A model generated the notes under the pieces. That model saw only the letters and a program-made list of their open reading frames with translations, did no database searches and was not told where the DNA came from. A DNA stretch of 64,000 nucleotides from Silvimonas iriomotensis (GTDB taxonomy: Bacteria > Pseudomonadota > Gammaproteobacteria > Burkholderiales > Chitinibacteraceae): contig NZ_BMLX01000008.1 of NCBI RefSeq assembly GCF_014645535.1, positions 62,001-126,000 on the forward strand. Reading direction: 5' to 3'. Shown here one piece after another: positions 1 to 10,166 of this stretch (position 1 is the first letter of the stretch; each line of letters starts with the position of its first letter). The position numbers and the translations under genes were made by a program.

Positions 1-230
1 ACAACCGCGACCCGACGCGCCCGGGCAAGCTGCGCCTGATGTACGAAGCCAACCCGATGTCGTTCATTGTCGAACAAGCGGGCGGCGCGGCCAGCACCGG
101 GCGCGAACCCATCATGCAAGTGCAGCCGCAAGCGCTGCATCAGCGCGTGGCGGTGATTCTTGGCTCCCGTAACGAAGTGGAGCGACTGGTGCAATATCAT
201 CTGGACGCACCCGCCGCACCGGCCCCCTGA
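1..230 (+). CDS. fbp: Fructose-1,6-bisphosphatase class I, C-terminal end (partial)
   Basis: The reading frame is open from base 3 and enters from the left edge, so only about 75 C-terminal residues are present. They carry the [21 protein letters not shown] block, which fits the class I FBPase metal/substrate-binding C-terminal region, and end in the [18 protein letters not shown] tail typical of the family. The enzyme removes the 1-phosphate of fructose 1,6-bisphosphate in gluconeogenesis. It ends 12 bases before an aldolase gene acting on the same metabolite, so the two are probably co-transcribed. The start lies outside the window. Confidence 0.9.
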   Translation, partial: NRDPTRPGKLRLMYEANPMSFIVEQAGGAASTGREPIMQVQPQALHQRVAVILGSRNEVERLVQYHLDAPAAPAP

Positions 231-242
231 GGCGGAGGACAC

Positions 243-1310
243 ATGGCCCTGGTTTCGCTACGCCAGTTACTGGATCACGCCGCCGAGCACGGTTACGGCC
301 TGCCCGCGTTCAATGTCAACAACATGGAGCAGATGCGCGCCATCATGGAGGCCGCCGACCGCACCGGCAGCCCGGTGATCGTGCAAGCCTCTGCCGGCGC
401 CCGCGCGTATGCCGGCGCGCCGTTTCTACGGCACCTGATGCTGGCTGCGCTGGAAGAATTTCCACACTTGCCCCTGGTCATGCATCAGGACCATGGCACC
501 AGCACCGGCGTGTGCCTGCGCGCCATCCAGCTGGGGTTTTCCTCAGTCATGATGGATGGCTCGCTGGGTGAAGACGGCAAAACGCCCACCGGTTACGACT
601 ACAACGTCGGCATTACGCGCAATGTGGTGGCGTTTGCCCATACCTGCGGCGTCTCGGTAGAAGGTGAACTGGGCGTGCTGGGCAGCCTGGAAACCGGCAT
701 GGCCGGCGAGGAAGACGGCATCGGCGCGGTCGGCAAGCTTGATCACCAGCAGATGCTGACCGACCCGGAAGAAGCCGCCGCCTTTGTCGAAGCCACCGAG
801 GTCGACGCGCTGGCCATTGCCATTGGCACCAGCCACGGCGCCTACAAGTTCTCGCACCCGCCGACCGGCGACACCCTAGCCATCGCCCGGATCCGGCAAA
901 TCCACGCGCGCCTGCCCAATACCCATCTGGTGATGCACGGCAGTTCATCCGTGCCGCAGGAATGGCTCAAGCTGATCAACGAATACGGCGGTGAAATCCC
1001 CGAAACCTGGGGCGTGCCGGTGGACGAGATTGTCGAAGGCATCCGCCATGGCGTGCGCAAGGTCAATATTGATACCGACCTGCGCCTGGCCGCCACCGGC
1101 GCCATCCGCCGCGCCTTTGGCCAGAATCCGTCAGAGATCGACCCGCGCAAGTACCTCAAGCAATCGGTCGATGCCATGCGCAATGTCTGCATCGCCCGCT
1201 TTGAGGCCTTTGGCGCAGCGGGTCAGGCCGAGCGGATCAAACCGTTGAGCCTGGAGAAAATGGCGCACCGGTATGCCATCGGGGAATTGCATGCGCGGGT
1301 GAAGCGGTAG
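243..1310 (+). CDS. fba: Class II fructose-bisphosphate aldolase
   Basis: This 355-residue protein is full length for the class IIB aldolases, including the so-called Calvin-cycle subtype. It cleaves fructose 1,6-bisphosphate to dihydroxyacetone phosphate and glyceraldehyde 3-phosphate in the cytoplasm, using a metal ion. Visible landmarks are the N-terminal [10 protein letters not shown], the HQDHGT metal-ligand motif near residue 80, [26 protein letters not shown] and [13 protein letters not shown] strong GGAGG lies 6 bases before the ATG. It sits just behind fbp, giving a small gluconeogenesis/glycolysis pair. No regulator is adjacent. Confidence 0.95.
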   Translation: MALVSLRQLLDHAAEHGYGLPAFNVNNMEQMRAIMEAADRTGSPVIVQASAGARAYAGAPFLRHLMLAALEEFPHLPLVMHQDHGTSTGVCLRAIQLGFSSVMMDGSLGEDGKTPTGYDYNVGITRNVVAFAHTCGVSVEGELGVLGSLETGMAGEEDGIGAVGKLDHQQMLTDPEEAAAFVEATEVDALAIAIGTSHGAYKFSHPPTGDTLAIARIRQIHARLPNTHLVMHGSSSVPQEWLKLINEYGGEIPETWGVPVDEIVEGIRHGVRKVNIDTDLRLAATGAIRRAFGQNPSEIDPRKYLKQSVDAMRNVCIARFEAFGAAGQAERIKPLSLEKMAHRYAIGELHARVKR

Positions 1311-1373
1311 CGTTGGGGGTGCCGGGGTTTGTGGCACAGGCCCGCGCGGGTGGCCGTCACCACCCGCTTTCAA

Positions 1374-1721
1374 TCAAGCCCGCGCTGCGGTAAACACAAT
1401 TTCCAGCAAGTCATCCGGCGAAGCCAGTTCTGCCTTCACGCACGCCCGCGACGGCGCGCAACCTGCCGGCAGCCAGGCCTGCCAGATCTGGTTGAATTCG
1501 GCCCGGTTGGCCAGATCAGGCATATAAATCATCGCCATCAAGAGACGACTTTTGTCCGAGTTCATCGCGGCCAGGGTGCGCTCGGCTTGCGCCAGCAAGG
1601 CGTGCGTCTGCTCTGCCATGGTCTTGCCGCTTTCCGGCACTTCCACAAAGTGGATGATGCCGTTGAAACAGGTGGCGTCAGACCATTGGGCGGTCGGGTT
1701 CAGGCGCTGGATATCGGACAT
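1374..1721 (-). CDS. RidA family protein
   Basis: This 115-residue protein matches the YjgF/YER057c/UK114 (RidA) family in length and pattern, with the N-terminal NGIIHFVEVPESG, a central QTHALLAQAERTLAAMNSDKSRLL and the C-terminal PSRACVKAELASPDDLLEIVF. Canonical RidA hydrolyses reactive enamine/imine intermediates and has a conserved arginine in the segment corresponding to PSRACV, which is kept here. Other motifs are divergent, so it may belong to one of the Rid subfamilies of unknown substrate. It is convergent with fba and downstream of the lpxC group on the same strand. Confidence 0.8.
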   Translation of the reverse strand: MSDIQRLNPTAQWSDATCFNGIIHFVEVPESGKTMAEQTHALLAQAERTLAAMNSDKSRLLMAMIYMPDLANRAEFNQIWQAWLPAGCAPSRACVKAELASPDDLLEIVFTAARA

Positions 1722-1822
1722 TTCATCATCTCAAAGAGAAAGGGATACGCCATGATAATGGCGCCCCGCGCGGCATGCCAGACACAGCGCACGCGCAAAA
1801 TGACGATACCGCAAATGCAGAG

Positions 1823-2008
1823 CTAGCCGACAGACAGGCGTTCAAACGCCAGGCCAAAGAAGAAGATCAGCAACAGGCCCAGGACGCAGAACAGCACCCA
1901 GGTGATCATGCGCAGCCAGAAGCGCTCACGCGTGCGCAGGTATTTGAACGCGCCAAAGCCGGTCAAGAGCACGGCCAGCACAAACAGGATGCGCAAGATG
2001 CCGAACAT
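1823..2008 (-). CDS. Small two-helix membrane protein downstream of lpxC
   Basis: This 61-residue protein starts at an ATG only 12 bases after the lpxC stop codon, so it is likely co-transcribed with lpxC. Two hydrophobic helices (about residues 3-20 and 35-54) are separated by a basic, aromatic loop rich in Arg (KYLRTRERFWLR), which suggests a hairpin in the inner membrane with the loop in the cytoplasm. I do not recognise a named family. Its position suggests an envelope role, but that is inference only. Confidence 0.65.
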   Translation of the reverse strand: MFGILRILFVLAVLLTGFGAFKYLRTRERFWLRMITWVLFCVLGLLLIFFFGLAFERLSVG

Positions 2009-2020
2009 GGGCTGGCCAGA

Positions 2021-2935
2021 TCAGATGGTCAGCGGCGGCAAGGCGTGGAACGAGGACGGCACGGCCGCGTCGTTTTCAAAGGTGACGATCTCGTAGCTTT
2101 CCTGATCATCCAGCAGCGCGCGCAAGAGCTTGTTGTTCATGGCGTGGCCAGACTTGTAGCCAGAGAACGCGGCGATCAGCGGATGGCCCAGGATATACAG
2201 ATCGCCAATGGCATCAAGCAGCTTGTGACGGACGAACTCGTCTTCAAAGCGCAGGCCGCCATCGTTAAGCACGCGGTATTCGTCGATCACCACGGCGTTA
2301 TCCATGCTGCCGCCACGTGCCAGACCGTTCATGCGCATGTATTCGACTTCGTGGATGAAGCCAAAGGTGCGGGCGCGGGCGATCTCGCTGATGTAGTTGG
2401 TGTTGGCAAAATCAATGGAAATGGACTGCTGGGACTTCTTGAATGCCGGGTGTTTGAAGTCGATGGTCAGCGTGGTCTTGTAGCCGTCGTACGGCTCCAG
2501 CTTCACCCATTTGTCGCCTTCCACCACTTCGACCGGCTTTTTGACGCGCACAAAACGCTTGGCCGCGTTCTGCATGACCACGCCAGCCGATTGCAGCAGG
2601 TAAATGAACGGGGCGGAGGAGCCATCCATGATCGGCATTTCCGGGGCATCCACTTCAACCAGCACGTTATCGATCCCGAAGCCGGCAAACGCCGACATCA
2701 GGTGCTCGATAGTGCCTACGCGCACGCCATCTTTGATCAGCGTGGAGGAGAGTCGCGTATCGTTGACGAGGTCCGGCCCCACCTTGAACGCGTCCGAATC
2801 GGGCAGATCGGAGCGCTTGAACACGATGCCGTGATCCACCGGCGCGGGCTTCATCACGAGCGTGACACGCTCGCCAGAATGCAGACCGACGCCAACGGCA
2901 CGTACCGTGGATTTCAAGGTGCGTTGCTGAAACAT
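2021..2935 (-). CDS. lpxC: UDP-3-O-acyl-N-acetylglucosamine deacetylase
   Basis: LpxC carries out the committed step of lipid A synthesis, the zinc-dependent deacetylation of UDP-3-O-acyl-GlcNAc. At 304 residues it has the normal length. The zinc-ligand segment [11 protein letters not shown] places His78, and the second zinc site is in [18 protein letters not shown]. The N-terminal [18 protein letters not shown] is typical of the family. GGAG lies 9 bases before the ATG. The gene is the last member of the dcw cluster, 373 bases beyond ftsZ, and probably also has its own promoter in that gap. The protein is usually controlled by proteolysis, which this sequence cannot show. Confidence 0.97.
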   Translation of the reverse strand: MFQQRTLKSTVRAVGVGLHSGERVTLVMKPAPVDHGIVFKRSDLPDSDAFKVGPDLVNDTRLSSTLIKDGVRVGTIEHLMSAFAGFGIDNVLVEVDAPEMPIMDGSSAPFIYLLQSAGVVMQNAAKRFVRVKKPVEVVEGDKWVKLEPYDGYKTTLTIDFKHPAFKKSQQSISIDFANTNYISEIARARTFGFIHEVEYMRMNGLARGGSMDNAVVIDEYRVLNDGGLRFEDEFVRHKLLDAIGDLYILGHPLIAAFSGYKSGHAMNNKLLRALLDDQESYEIVTFENDAAVPSSFHALPPLTI

Positions 2936-3200
2936 GAAAGGTTACTCCGCCTGTTCCGGTTATCCCGGTCTATCAACACAAGACGCCAGTTTACCAGCCC
3001 CGGGTCATGGGCTGGATTGATCGTCACAATAAAAGTGATAGCCGGAATCAATCTATTACCGCACCACTACATATCCCGTAGCGCAAAGACACCTGTGCCG
3101 GCCCCGATCTGTCAAAGACGGGAAGCCGGTGCGGCACGCCACAAGGCGCGCCGCACGCTACGCGATCGGGTCAGAGAGGCGCAGCAAACCTGATAGGCCC
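2936..3200. other. Non-coding gap between lpxC and ftsZ, lpxC-proximal part
   Basis: No convincing gene is seen. A small inverted repeat CCAGCCC / GGGCTGG lies at about 2994-3014, inside what would be the lpxC leader. The sequence around 3015-3070 is AT-rich and is the best place for an lpxC promoter, but I could not fit a good -35/-10 pair. The rest of the gap is the long inverted repeat listed separately. Confidence 0.5.
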
Positions 3201-3309
3201 AGCAGTTTCCACAGCCCAGCGAAGCGGTGCTGGCAAGGCGTGCGAGCGCAGACAGTACGTAAGTACGGCAAGCGAGCACAACGCAGCCAGCAGGGCTGTG
3301 GGGACTGCT
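3201..3309. repeat. Long nested inverted repeat immediately after ftsZ
   Basis: The outer arms AGCAGTTTCCACAGCCC (3201-3217) and GGGCTGTGGGGACTGCT (3293-3309) are complementary at 15 of 17 positions. Inside them lie TGCTGGC (3228-3234) and GCCAGCA (3286-3292), then GTGC (3240-3243) and GCAC (3276-3279), and a central GTAC-gtaa-GTAC hairpin (3255-3266). All are centred near 3255-3260, so the whole 109 bases can fold as one long interrupted hairpin. The right arm includes the last base of the ftsZ stop codon. It has no T-run. It may act as a 3' stabiliser, a terminator or a dispersed repeat. Confidence 0.75.
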
Positions 3310-4499
3310 TAGTCGGCCTGGCGACGCAGGAAGGCCGGAATATCCATATCGATGTTGTTCAGCGCCGGACGAGCCGCCGATTGCGTGGCCTCACCAGCCC
3401 CCAGGCTGCCACCACGGCGCGTACGCCAGATGGCCGGCTTTTCGTAATCTTCAGCGTTAAAGCCAAGATTATCGGTGCCGGTGCGGGCTTGTTGCGCCTG
3501 ACCTTGTACGACGGACAGCTGCGGCTTGGACGTTTCCTTGGCGCCCAGACCGGTGGCGATCAGCGTAATGCGGATCTGGTCGCCCAGCGATTCGTCATAC
3601 ACCACGCCATGCTTGACCTGTGCGTCTTCGGACACGTGCGCGTTGATGATTTCCAGCGACTGGCGGATTTCGCTCTTCTTGAGCGTGGCACGGCTGGCAG
3701 AGAAGTTCACCAGCACGCCGCGGGCACCCTTGAAGCTGATGTTGTCCAGCAGCGGGCAACGGATGGCTTCTTCGGTCGCCAGCACGGCGCGGTCTGCGCC
3801 TTCAGCCACGGCCGTACCCATCATGGCCATGCCCATTTCACGCATCACGGTCTTCACGTCGGCAAAGTCGACGTTGATCAGGCCCGGGTAGTTGATGATT
3901 TCAACAATCGAACCCACCGCGTTACGCAGCACATCGTCGGCAGCACGGAAGGCTTCGTCGATGGTCACGTCTTCGCCCAGCACTTCTTCCAGCTTCTGGT
4001 TGGACACAACGATCAGCGAATCCACGTACTTGGCCAGTTCGTCGATGCCGACTTGCGCCACTTTCTGGCGGCTGCCTTCATCGATACCCGGCTTGGTCAC
4101 GACGCCAACCGTCAGAATGCCTTTCTCACGCGCCACCTGGGCGATCACCGGTGCCGCACCCGTACCCGTGCCACCACCCATACCTGCGGTGATGAACAAG
4201 AGGTCGGCGCCAGAGATCAGATCAGCAATGTGATCACGATCTTCTTCTGCTGCCTGGCGGCCGATTTCCGGATTGCAACCGGCACCAAAACCACGGGTGA
4301 GATCAGCACCCAGTTGCACCACGTTGCTGGCGCGTGCCAGTTTGAGCACTTGCGCGTCCGTATTGGCGGCAATGAACTCGACGCCCTGCATGGCGTTTTC
4401 AATCATGTTGTTGATGGCGTTGCAACCTGCACCGCCAACACCGATCACCTTGATATTCACAAGGTGCGCTACTTCCTGAAACTCAAAAGTAAGTGCCAT
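3309..4499 (-). CDS. ftsZ: Cell division protein FtsZ
   Basis: FtsZ is the tubulin-like GTPase that forms the Z ring at midcell. The 396-residue protein has the N-terminal KVIGVGGAGCNAINNMI, the tubulin signature GMGGGTGTGAAPV, a T7-loop segment NVDFADVKTVM, a variable linker from about residue 320, and the conserved C-terminal peptide DIPAFLRRQAD that binds FtsA and ZipA. AGGAG precedes the ATG. It follows ftsA after 175 bases, which could hold an extra promoter, and is followed by the long inverted repeat. Confidence 0.98.
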   Translation of the reverse strand: MALTFEFQEVAHLVNIKVIGVGGAGCNAINNMIENAMQGVEFIAANTDAQVLKLARASNVVQLGADLTRGFGAGCNPEIGRQAAEEDRDHIADLISGADLLFITAGMGGGTGTGAAPVIAQVAREKGILTVGVVTKPGIDEGSRQKVAQVGIDELAKYVDSLIVVSNQKLEEVLGEDVTIDEAFRAADDVLRNAVGSIVEIINYPGLINVDFADVKTVMREMGMAMMGTAVAEGADRAVLATEEAIRCPLLDNISFKGARGVLVNFSASRATLKKSEIRQSLEIINAHVSEDAQVKHGVVYDESLGDQIRITLIATGLGAKETSKPQLSVVQGQAQQARTGTDNLGFNAEDYEKPAIWRTRRGGSLGAGEATQSAARPALNNIDMDIPAFLRRQAD

Positions 4500-4674
4500 G
4501 TGTATCTCCTCTGACCCTGACTAACTGCTTGACCCGAAAAATTGATAAAAGAAACGCCCGTTGTTTCGCTCTGAAACCGACTGCTGCTGACTTGTTGTTG
4601 CTTGTTCTGCCGTGTTGCCTGTACTGCCTGGCACCAGCCAGGATCACCGCCTGGCGCCATGTCTTTCAAAACCG

Positions 4675-5907
4675 TTAGAAATTGTTCTGGAACCAGGACT
4701 TCATCCGGCCCAGGATGTCGCCAAACGAGCCGTCCTTCACACGGCTCACCGGGTTACGCATGTATTGCTCGCGCGCAATCAGCAACAGGCCGACTGCGGT
4801 TGAAAAACGCGGGTTCTTGACCACTTCGGCCAGACCGCCGACGTACTTTGGCGTGCCCAGACGCACCGGCATGTGGAAAATTTCTTCACCCAGTTCCACC
4901 ATGCCCGGCATCAGCGCAGCGCCACCGGTAATCACGATGCCGCTGGAGAGACGGTCTTCAAACCCGGCGCGGCGCAGTTCGGCCTGCACCAGGCTGTAGA
5001 GTTCTTCCACCCGCGGTTCGATCACTTCGGCCAGGGTGTGGCGGCTCATCTGGCGCAAGCCGCGTTCGCCCACGCCTGGCACTTCGATCATTTGCTGCGG
5101 ATCGGTCATGTGGCGCAGTGCCACGCCGTATTGCAGCTTGATGGTTTCGGCCTCGCCAGTCGGGGTACGCAGCGCCATGGCGATGTCGTTGGTCACCTGA
5201 TCGCCCGCAATGGGGATGACCGCGGTGTGACGGATTGCGCCGTTTACAAACACCGACAGGTCAGTGGTGCCGCCGCCGATATCCACGAGGCACACGCCCA
5301 GTTCTTTCTCGTCTTCGGTCAGCACGGCGTGGGCCGAAGCCAGCGGTTGCAGAATGACTTCGGCAATCTCCAGGCCACAGCGGCGCACGCACTTGGTGAT
5401 GTTCTGCACCGCAGAGACCGCACCGGACACAATGTGCACGCGCACTTCCATGCGCACGCCGCTCATGCCCAGCGGTTCTTTCACGTCTTCCTGGCCGTCG
5501 ATGATGTATTCCTGGGCCAGGATGTGCAGAACCTGATGGTCCGTCGGGATGTTCACCGCGCTGGCGGTTTCAATCACGCGGTCCATGTCGGCCTGGGTGA
5601 CTTCCTTGTCCTTGATGGCGACCATGCCGTGCGAATTCAGCCCGCGGATATGGCTGCCCGCGATGCCGGTGTAGACCTCGCGGATCTTGCAGTCGGCCAT
5701 CAGTTCGGCTTCGCCCAGGGCAGACTGGATGGCACTGACGGTCTTTTCGATATCGACCACCACGCCACGCTTGAGCCCGCGCGATGCGGCCGAGCCCAGC
5801 CCGACCACGTTCAGCGAACCGTCTTCCTGTACTTCGGCCACAACCGCCACCACCTTGCTGGTGCCGATATCCAGACCCACGATGAGGTTTTTGGTATCCC
5901 GTGTCAC
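4675..5907 (-). CDS. ftsA: Cell division protein FtsA
   Basis: This is the actin-like ATPase that tethers FtsZ to the membrane. Landmarks are LIVGLDIGTSKVV (phosphate 1), the SHMC-type 1C subdomain, LVDIGGGTTDLSVF (phosphate 2) and GIVITGGAALMPGM (adenosine site). The C-terminal RMKSWFQNNF is the amphipathic membrane-targeting helix. I chose the GTG at 5907 (410 residues) because AGAGG lies 6 bases upstream; a TTG two codons earlier would overlap that site. The last codons of ftsQ lie 96 bases upstream on the transcript. Confidence 0.96.
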   Translation of the reverse strand: MTRDTKNLIVGLDIGTSKVVAVVAEVQEDGSLNVVGLGSAASRGLKRGVVVDIEKTVSAIQSALGEAELMADCKIREVYTGIAGSHIRGLNSHGMVAIKDKEVTQADMDRVIETASAVNIPTDHQVLHILAQEYIIDGQEDVKEPLGMSGVRMEVRVHIVSGAVSAVQNITKCVRRCGLEIAEVILQPLASAHAVLTEDEKELGVCLVDIGGGTTDLSVFVNGAIRHTAVIPIAGDQVTNDIAMALRTPTGEAETIKLQYGVALRHMTDPQQMIEVPGVGERGLRQMSRHTLAEVIEPRVEELYSLVQAELRRAGFEDRLSSGIVITGGAALMPGMVELGEEIFHMPVRLGTPKYVGGLAEVVKNPRFSTAVGLLLIAREQYMRNPVSRVKDGSFGDILGRMKSWFQNNF

Positions 5908-6003
5908 AGACAACCTCTACTCAATTTCCTGATTACTTTTAATCGTTTCCGGCGCTCACCCGCTCAGAAGCGGGGATGCATGCCGGGCCTGTATTGCCAA
6001 CGG

Positions 6004-6753
6004 TCAGGCCGGGGCCGCTTTGGCACCCTTGGCCGGCACCGCGGGCTTGAAACCCGGCAGCCGTACCGCAAAACCGTTTGGATAACGCAAATCCACGTAC
6101 GAAAACGCCTGGTTATCACCCGAGAGCTTCGCCAGGGAACCGCCCCAGGCACCGGCAAAACGCCGTACCCGGTCCAGGACGTCGTTGCGTCCTGCTTCAA
6201 CAATCACTTGCCGGTCCAGCTCAAAGCGCCAGGCCCGACGATCCGACAACCAGATGTGCGTTGGCTGCTTGCCCATGGGCGCCAGGGCGCTCTTGAGGTC
6301 AGTCAAACCATCTACCAGCAGTTTTTCAGTGCCGTCCGGGCCTTCCAGGATTGGCAACTGGTCGTTAGAGGCGGCGTCGAAACGCTCGCCATAGTTATTG
6401 AGCAATGCAATCGAACCCCAGCGCGCAATCGCGTGGTGTTCTTCAATCGTCACTTCCAGCCGGTCCGGCCAGCGGCGCCGCACACTGACCTGGCGCACCC
6501 ACGGCAGTTTCTCGAAGGCCGAACGGGTACGGTCCAGATCCAGCGTGAAGAACGTGCCTTTGAGGTCGTTCTTGATCACGTACTGCAACTGTTCACGCGT
6601 GACGTGGGCCAGATCGCCATCGACCGAAATCTTGCGCACCGGAAACAGCGGCGAATGCACGGCCAGAAACAGCAATGAATAAAACAGCAGCAGCACGGCC
6701 AGAGCCGTGAGCAGATTGGCAAACCACATCAAAAGTTGGGGCTTGTCCCACAT
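6004..6753 (-). CDS. ftsQ: Cell division protein FtsQ
   Basis: FtsQ is a bitopic divisome protein linking early and late division proteins. The 249 residues comprise a short cytoplasmic N terminus, one transmembrane segment (about residues 15-35, LLTALAVLLLFYSLLFLAV), a POTRA domain starting at FPVRKISVDGDLAHVTREQL, and the beta domain. The ATG at 6753 overlaps nothing and has CAGGAA upstream; the open frame extends further upstream into ddl but without a better site. The last 15 residues are Ala/Lys/Pro-rich. ddl ends 7 bases upstream, so translation is likely coupled. Confidence 0.93.
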   Translation of the reverse strand: MWDKPQLLMWFANLLTALAVLLLFYSLLFLAVHSPLFPVRKISVDGDLAHVTREQLQYVIKNDLKGTFFTLDLDRTRSAFEKLPWVRQVSVRRRWPDRLEVTIEEHHAIARWGSIALLNNYGERFDAASNDQLPILEGPDGTEKLLVDGLTDLKSALAPMGKQPTHIWLSDRRAWRFELDRQVIVEAGRNDVLDRVRRFAGAWGGSLAKLSGDNQAFSYVDLRYPNGFAVRLPGFKPAVPAKGAKAAPA

Positions 6754-6760
6754 CGCCGTG

Positions 6761-7684
6761 TTATTCCTGACCTGCCAGCGTTGTATCCAGAATCCGCACC
6801 ACCAGATCCTCATAGCTCATGCCCATGGCGCGTGCGGCCATCGGAAAGAGGCTATGACTGGTCATGCCCGGTGCCGTATTCACTTCCAGCAAGAAGTGAT
6901 TGCCGGCGTCATCCATCAAAAAGTCCACTCGCGCCCAGCTCTTGCCGCCAATGCCCCAGAACGCCTTTTTCACATCTGCGGCGATCTGCGCTTCTTTTTC
7001 GGCCGGCAAACCGCACGGACACAGGTATTTGGTGTCGTCGCGGAAATACTTGGCTTCGTAATCGTAAAACTCGGTCGCCGGCTCGATCTTTACCGCGGGC
7101 AAAACTTCATCACCCAGGACGGAGGTGGTGTACTCGCCACCACCCATGAAGGTTTCGGCCAGCACCAGCGGGTCGTACTTCACCGCTTCTTCAAACGCCG
7201 CCTTCAGACCGCCGGCTTCCTTGACCTTGACCACGCCAACGCTGGAGCCCTCGGTCGCCGGTTTTACAAACAGCGGCAGGCCCAGCTTCTTTTCAATGGC
7301 GGCGAAGTCGCTGTTGGCGTTCACCAGTTCAAAAGCCGGAATCGGCAGACCCAGCGCTTGCCAGATCAGCTTGGTGCGCAGCTTGTCCATGCCGATGGCC
7401 GAGGCCATCACGCCACAGCCGGTATACGGGATGCCCAGCACTTCCAGCGCGCCCTGGACGGTGCCGTCTTCGCCAAACGGGCCATGCAAAATGATGAATA
7501 CGCGATCAAAGCCTTCGTCTTTGAGCGCCAGCAGCGGTTTTTCGGCCGGATCAAACTTGTGCGCGTCAATGCCACGGCTTTGCAGGGCCGCCAGCACGCC
7601 GGCGCCACTCATCAGCGAGACTTCGCGCTCGCTGGAGGTTCCGCCCATCAACACCGCCACTTTTCCGTATTGCTTCATGTTCAT
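6761..7684 (-). CDS. ddl: D-alanine--D-alanine ligase
   Basis: This ATP-grasp enzyme makes D-Ala-D-Ala for the peptidoglycan precursor. Visible features are [20 protein letters not shown] at the N terminus, [39 protein letters not shown], and the C-terminal [15 protein letters not shown] with metal-binding Glu/Asn. Its length of about 307 residues is normal for DdlB. The start is uncertain between ATG 7684 and ATG 7678; both follow a GAG a few bases after the murC stop. Its place between murC and ftsQ is the standard dcw order. Confidence 0.95.
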   Translation of the reverse strand: MNMKQYGKVAVLMGGTSSEREVSLMSGAGVLAALQSRGIDAHKFDPAEKPLLALKDEGFDRVFIILHGPFGEDGTVQGALEVLGIPYTGCGVMASAIGMDKLRTKLIWQALGLPIPAFELVNANSDFAAIEKKLGLPLFVKPATEGSSVGVVKVKEAGGLKAAFEEAVKYDPLVLAETFMGGGEYTTSVLGDEVLPAVKIEPATEFYDYEAKYFRDDTKYLCPCGLPAEKEAQIAADVKKAFWGIGGKSWARVDFLMDDAGNHFLLEVNTAPGMTSHSLFPMAARAMGMSYEDLVVRILDTTLAGQE

Positions 7685-7689
7685 CGTTC

Positions 7690-9096
7690 TCAAATCTGCG
7701 TGAGCTTTGCCGGGACACCACCGATGGTGCCGGCGCCCATGGTGATCACCACATCGCCGTCTTGTGCCGCGGCCACAATGGCGGCGGGCATATCGGCGAT
7801 CTGTTCAACAAATACGGGCTCTACCTTGCCGGCCACGCGAATGGCGCGGGACAGGCTGCGGCCATCTGCCGCGACAATCGGGGCTTCGCCGGCGGCATAC
7901 ACATCGGCCAGCAACAGGCCATCCACCGTGGACAGCACTTTGACGAAGTCTTCAAAACAGTCACGCGTGCGGGTGTAGCGGTGCGGCTGGAAGGCCAGCA
8001 GCAAGCGGCGCCCCGGGAACGCGCCACGGGCAGCGGCCAGTGTGGCGGCCATTTCTACCGGGTGGTGGCCGTAGTCATCGACCAGCGTGAAACTGCCGCG
8101 CGCGCTGCCATCTGCAGCGGCAGGCAGGGCGATTTCGCCGTAGCGCTGGAAGCGACGGCCCACGCCGGTGAACTCGGCCAGAGCTTTCTGGATGGCGGCT
8201 TCGCTGGCACCCACTTCAAGGCCAATGGCAATGGCGGCCAGGGCGTTGAGCACGTTGTGGTTGCCGGGCATGTTCACGGTGATCGGGATACGGCGGGTTT
8301 CGCCGTTTTCCCATACCGCGTCGAACTTCATCTGGCCGCCAACGGCTTGTACGTTCTCGGCGCGCAGCAAGGCGTCTTCGCTGAAACCGTAGGTCGTCAC
8401 CGGGCTGGTCACCTGGGGCAGGATGGAGCGCACGTGCGGGTCATCAATGCACAGCACCGCGCGGCCGTAGAACGGCAGGTGACGCAGGAAATCGACAAAC
8501 GCGCCCTTGACCTTGTTGAAGTCGTGGTCGTAGGTGTCCATGTGATCCTGGTCGATGTTGGTCACCACCGAGATCACCGGATTCAGATACAGGAAAGAGG
8601 CGTCCGATTCATCGGCCTCTGCCACCAGGAAATCGCCACGGCCCAGTCGGGCATTGGTGCCCGCAGCCTGCAGCTTGCCGCCGATCACGAAAGTCGGATC
8701 AAGGCCGGCAGCTTCCAGCACGCTGGCGGTCAGGCTGGTGGTGGTGGTCTTGCCATGGGTGCCGGCAATGGCGATGCCCTGCTTCAGGCGCATCAGTTCA
8801 GCCAGCATCAGGGCACGCGGGATCACCGGCGTTTTGGCTTCATGCGCGGCTTGTACTTCCGGGTTCTCATTGCCGACCGCGGTGGAGGTCACGACGACGT
8901 CCACGCCTTTGGCGTATTCAGCCGAGTGCCCTTGATGCACCGTGGCACCAGCCTTGATCAGGCGCTGGGTGGTCGCGTTGCTACCCAGGTCAGAGCCGCT
9001 GACCTCAAAGCCCAGGTTGACCAGAACCTCGGCAATGCCGCTCATGCCGACGCCGCCGATCCCTACAAAATGAATGCGTTTGACTTTGTGTTTCAT
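7690..9096 (-). CDS. murC: UDP-N-acetylmuramate--L-alanine ligase
   Basis: MurC adds L-alanine to UDP-MurNAc in the cytoplasm. The 468-residue protein shows the Rossmann-like [17 protein letters not shown], the ATP-binding [13 protein letters not shown], the DESDASFL and [10 protein letters not shown] segments, and the C-terminal [14 protein letters not shown] and FQPHRYTRT motifs specific to MurC. Its ATG overlaps the murG stop as ATGA, so the two are translationally coupled. All mur ligases of this pathway except later recycling enzymes are in the same cluster. Confidence 0.97.
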   Translation of the reverse strand: MKHKVKRIHFVGIGGVGMSGIAEVLVNLGFEVSGSDLGSNATTQRLIKAGATVHQGHSAEYAKGVDVVVTSTAVGNENPEVQAAHEAKTPVIPRALMLAELMRLKQGIAIAGTHGKTTTTSLTASVLEAAGLDPTFVIGGKLQAAGTNARLGRGDFLVAEADESDASFLYLNPVISVVTNIDQDHMDTYDHDFNKVKGAFVDFLRHLPFYGRAVLCIDDPHVRSILPQVTSPVTTYGFSEDALLRAENVQAVGGQMKFDAVWENGETRRIPITVNMPGNHNVLNALAAIAIGLEVGASEAAIQKALAEFTGVGRRFQRYGEIALPAAADGSARGSFTLVDDYGHHPVEMAATLAAARGAFPGRRLLLAFQPHRYTRTRDCFEDFVKVLSTVDGLLLADVYAAGEAPIVAADGRSLSRAIRVAGKVEPVFVEQIADMPAAIVAAAQDGDVVITMGAGTIGGVPAKLTQI

Positions 9097-10166
9097 GCTG
9101 CCAGTTCCTCCAGCACCTTGACCACAGCTGCCGTGGCCTCAGGGTGGGCGAGCGCTCTGGCTTTGGTGGCCATGGCCAGACACTGCTCGCGTTGTGTTTG
9201 TTGCAGCAGCGTGAGCAACCACGCTGCAGTAAATGCGTTTTGTTGCACCAGCACGCCCGCACCGGCATCAGCCAGATAACGGGCATTGCCGGTCTGGTGA
9301 TCGTCCACGGCGTGCGGATACGGCACCAGCACGCTGGCTGCGCCCACGCAGGCCAGCTCCGAAACCGTCAAGGCGCCGGCACGGCACACCACGAGATCGG
9401 CGTCGGCATAAGCCGTGGCCATATCGCTGATGAAAGCCACGCAGTCGGCGCTTACCCCTGCGGCGTCGTAATTGGCGCGCAGGGCTTCAATATTCTTTTC
9501 GCCCGCCTGATGAATCACTTGCGGACGTTGCTCCACCGGCAGTTGTGCCAGCGCCTTGGGTACTTCTTCGTTGAACACCTTGGCGCCCAGACTGCCGCCA
9601 ACCACCAGTACCTTGAGCGGCCCGGTGCGACCGGCAAAACGGGCGGCGGGTTGGGCTGCATCCAGAATCGCGCCGCGCACCGGATTGCCGATGCAGGCGC
9701 GGTTACGGCCCGCCTTGAACGCGCCAGGGAACGCAAACAGCACGCGGTTGGCAATGTGCGACAGTGCCTTGTTGGTCAGGCCGGCGACCGAGTTTTGTTC
9801 GTGGATCACCAGCGGCAGCCACAGCAAACGCGTGGCCAGGCCGCCAGGAAAGCCGGTAAAGCCGCCAAAGCCGATCGCCACATCCGGGCGGTAGCGGAAA
9901 ATCACGCTTACCGACTTGGCCAGCGCCCGCAGTTGCACCCACGGTTGCACCAGTTTCTTGAGCAGGCCCTTGCCGCGCACGCCGGTAATGGGCAGCGTTT
10001 CCAGCGTGATGTCGTACTGCGGCACGATGCGTGTCTCCATCGCGCCGGCAGCACCCAGCCACACTACGTTCCAGCCCTTCTGGCGGACAGCATCGGCCAC
10101 GGCCAGGGCCGGGAAGATATGCCCGCCGGTGCCGCCAGCCATGACCATCAAGGTGCGCTTACTCAT
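9093..10166 (-). CDS. murG: UDP-GlcNAc:undecaprenyl-PP-MurNAc-pentapeptide GlcNAc transferase
   Basis: MurG converts lipid I to lipid II at the inner face of the membrane (GT28 family). The 357 residues include the glycine-rich [35 protein letters not shown], the EQN motif in [28 protein letters not shown] and the donor-site [15 protein letters not shown]. It overlaps the 3' end of ftsW by 8 bases and the start of murC by 4. A weak membrane-associating hydrophobic patch is expected but not distinctive here. Confidence 0.97.
   Translation of the reverse strand: MSKRTLMVMAGGTGGHIFPALAVADAVRQKGWNVVWLGAAGAMETRIVPQYDITLETLPITGVRGKGLLKKLVQPWVQLRALAKSVSVIFRYRPDVAIGFGGFTGFPGGLATRLLWLPLVIHEQNSVAGLTNKALSHIANRVLFAFPGAFKAGRNRACIGNPVRGAILDAAQPAARFAGRTGPLKVLVVGGSLGAKVFNEEVPKALAQLPVEQRPQVIHQAGEKNIEALRANYDAAGVSADCVAFISDMATAYADADLVVCRAGALTVSELACVGAASVLVPYPHAVDDHQTGNARYLADAGAGVLVQQNAFTAAWLLTLLQQTQREQCLAMATKARALAHPEATAAVVKVLEELAA

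Noticed and set aside
1775-4514. Long plus-strand frames opposite lpxC and ftsZ
   Set aside because: Both overlap essential genes with clear motifs and start sites, and show only the composition of complementary strands.
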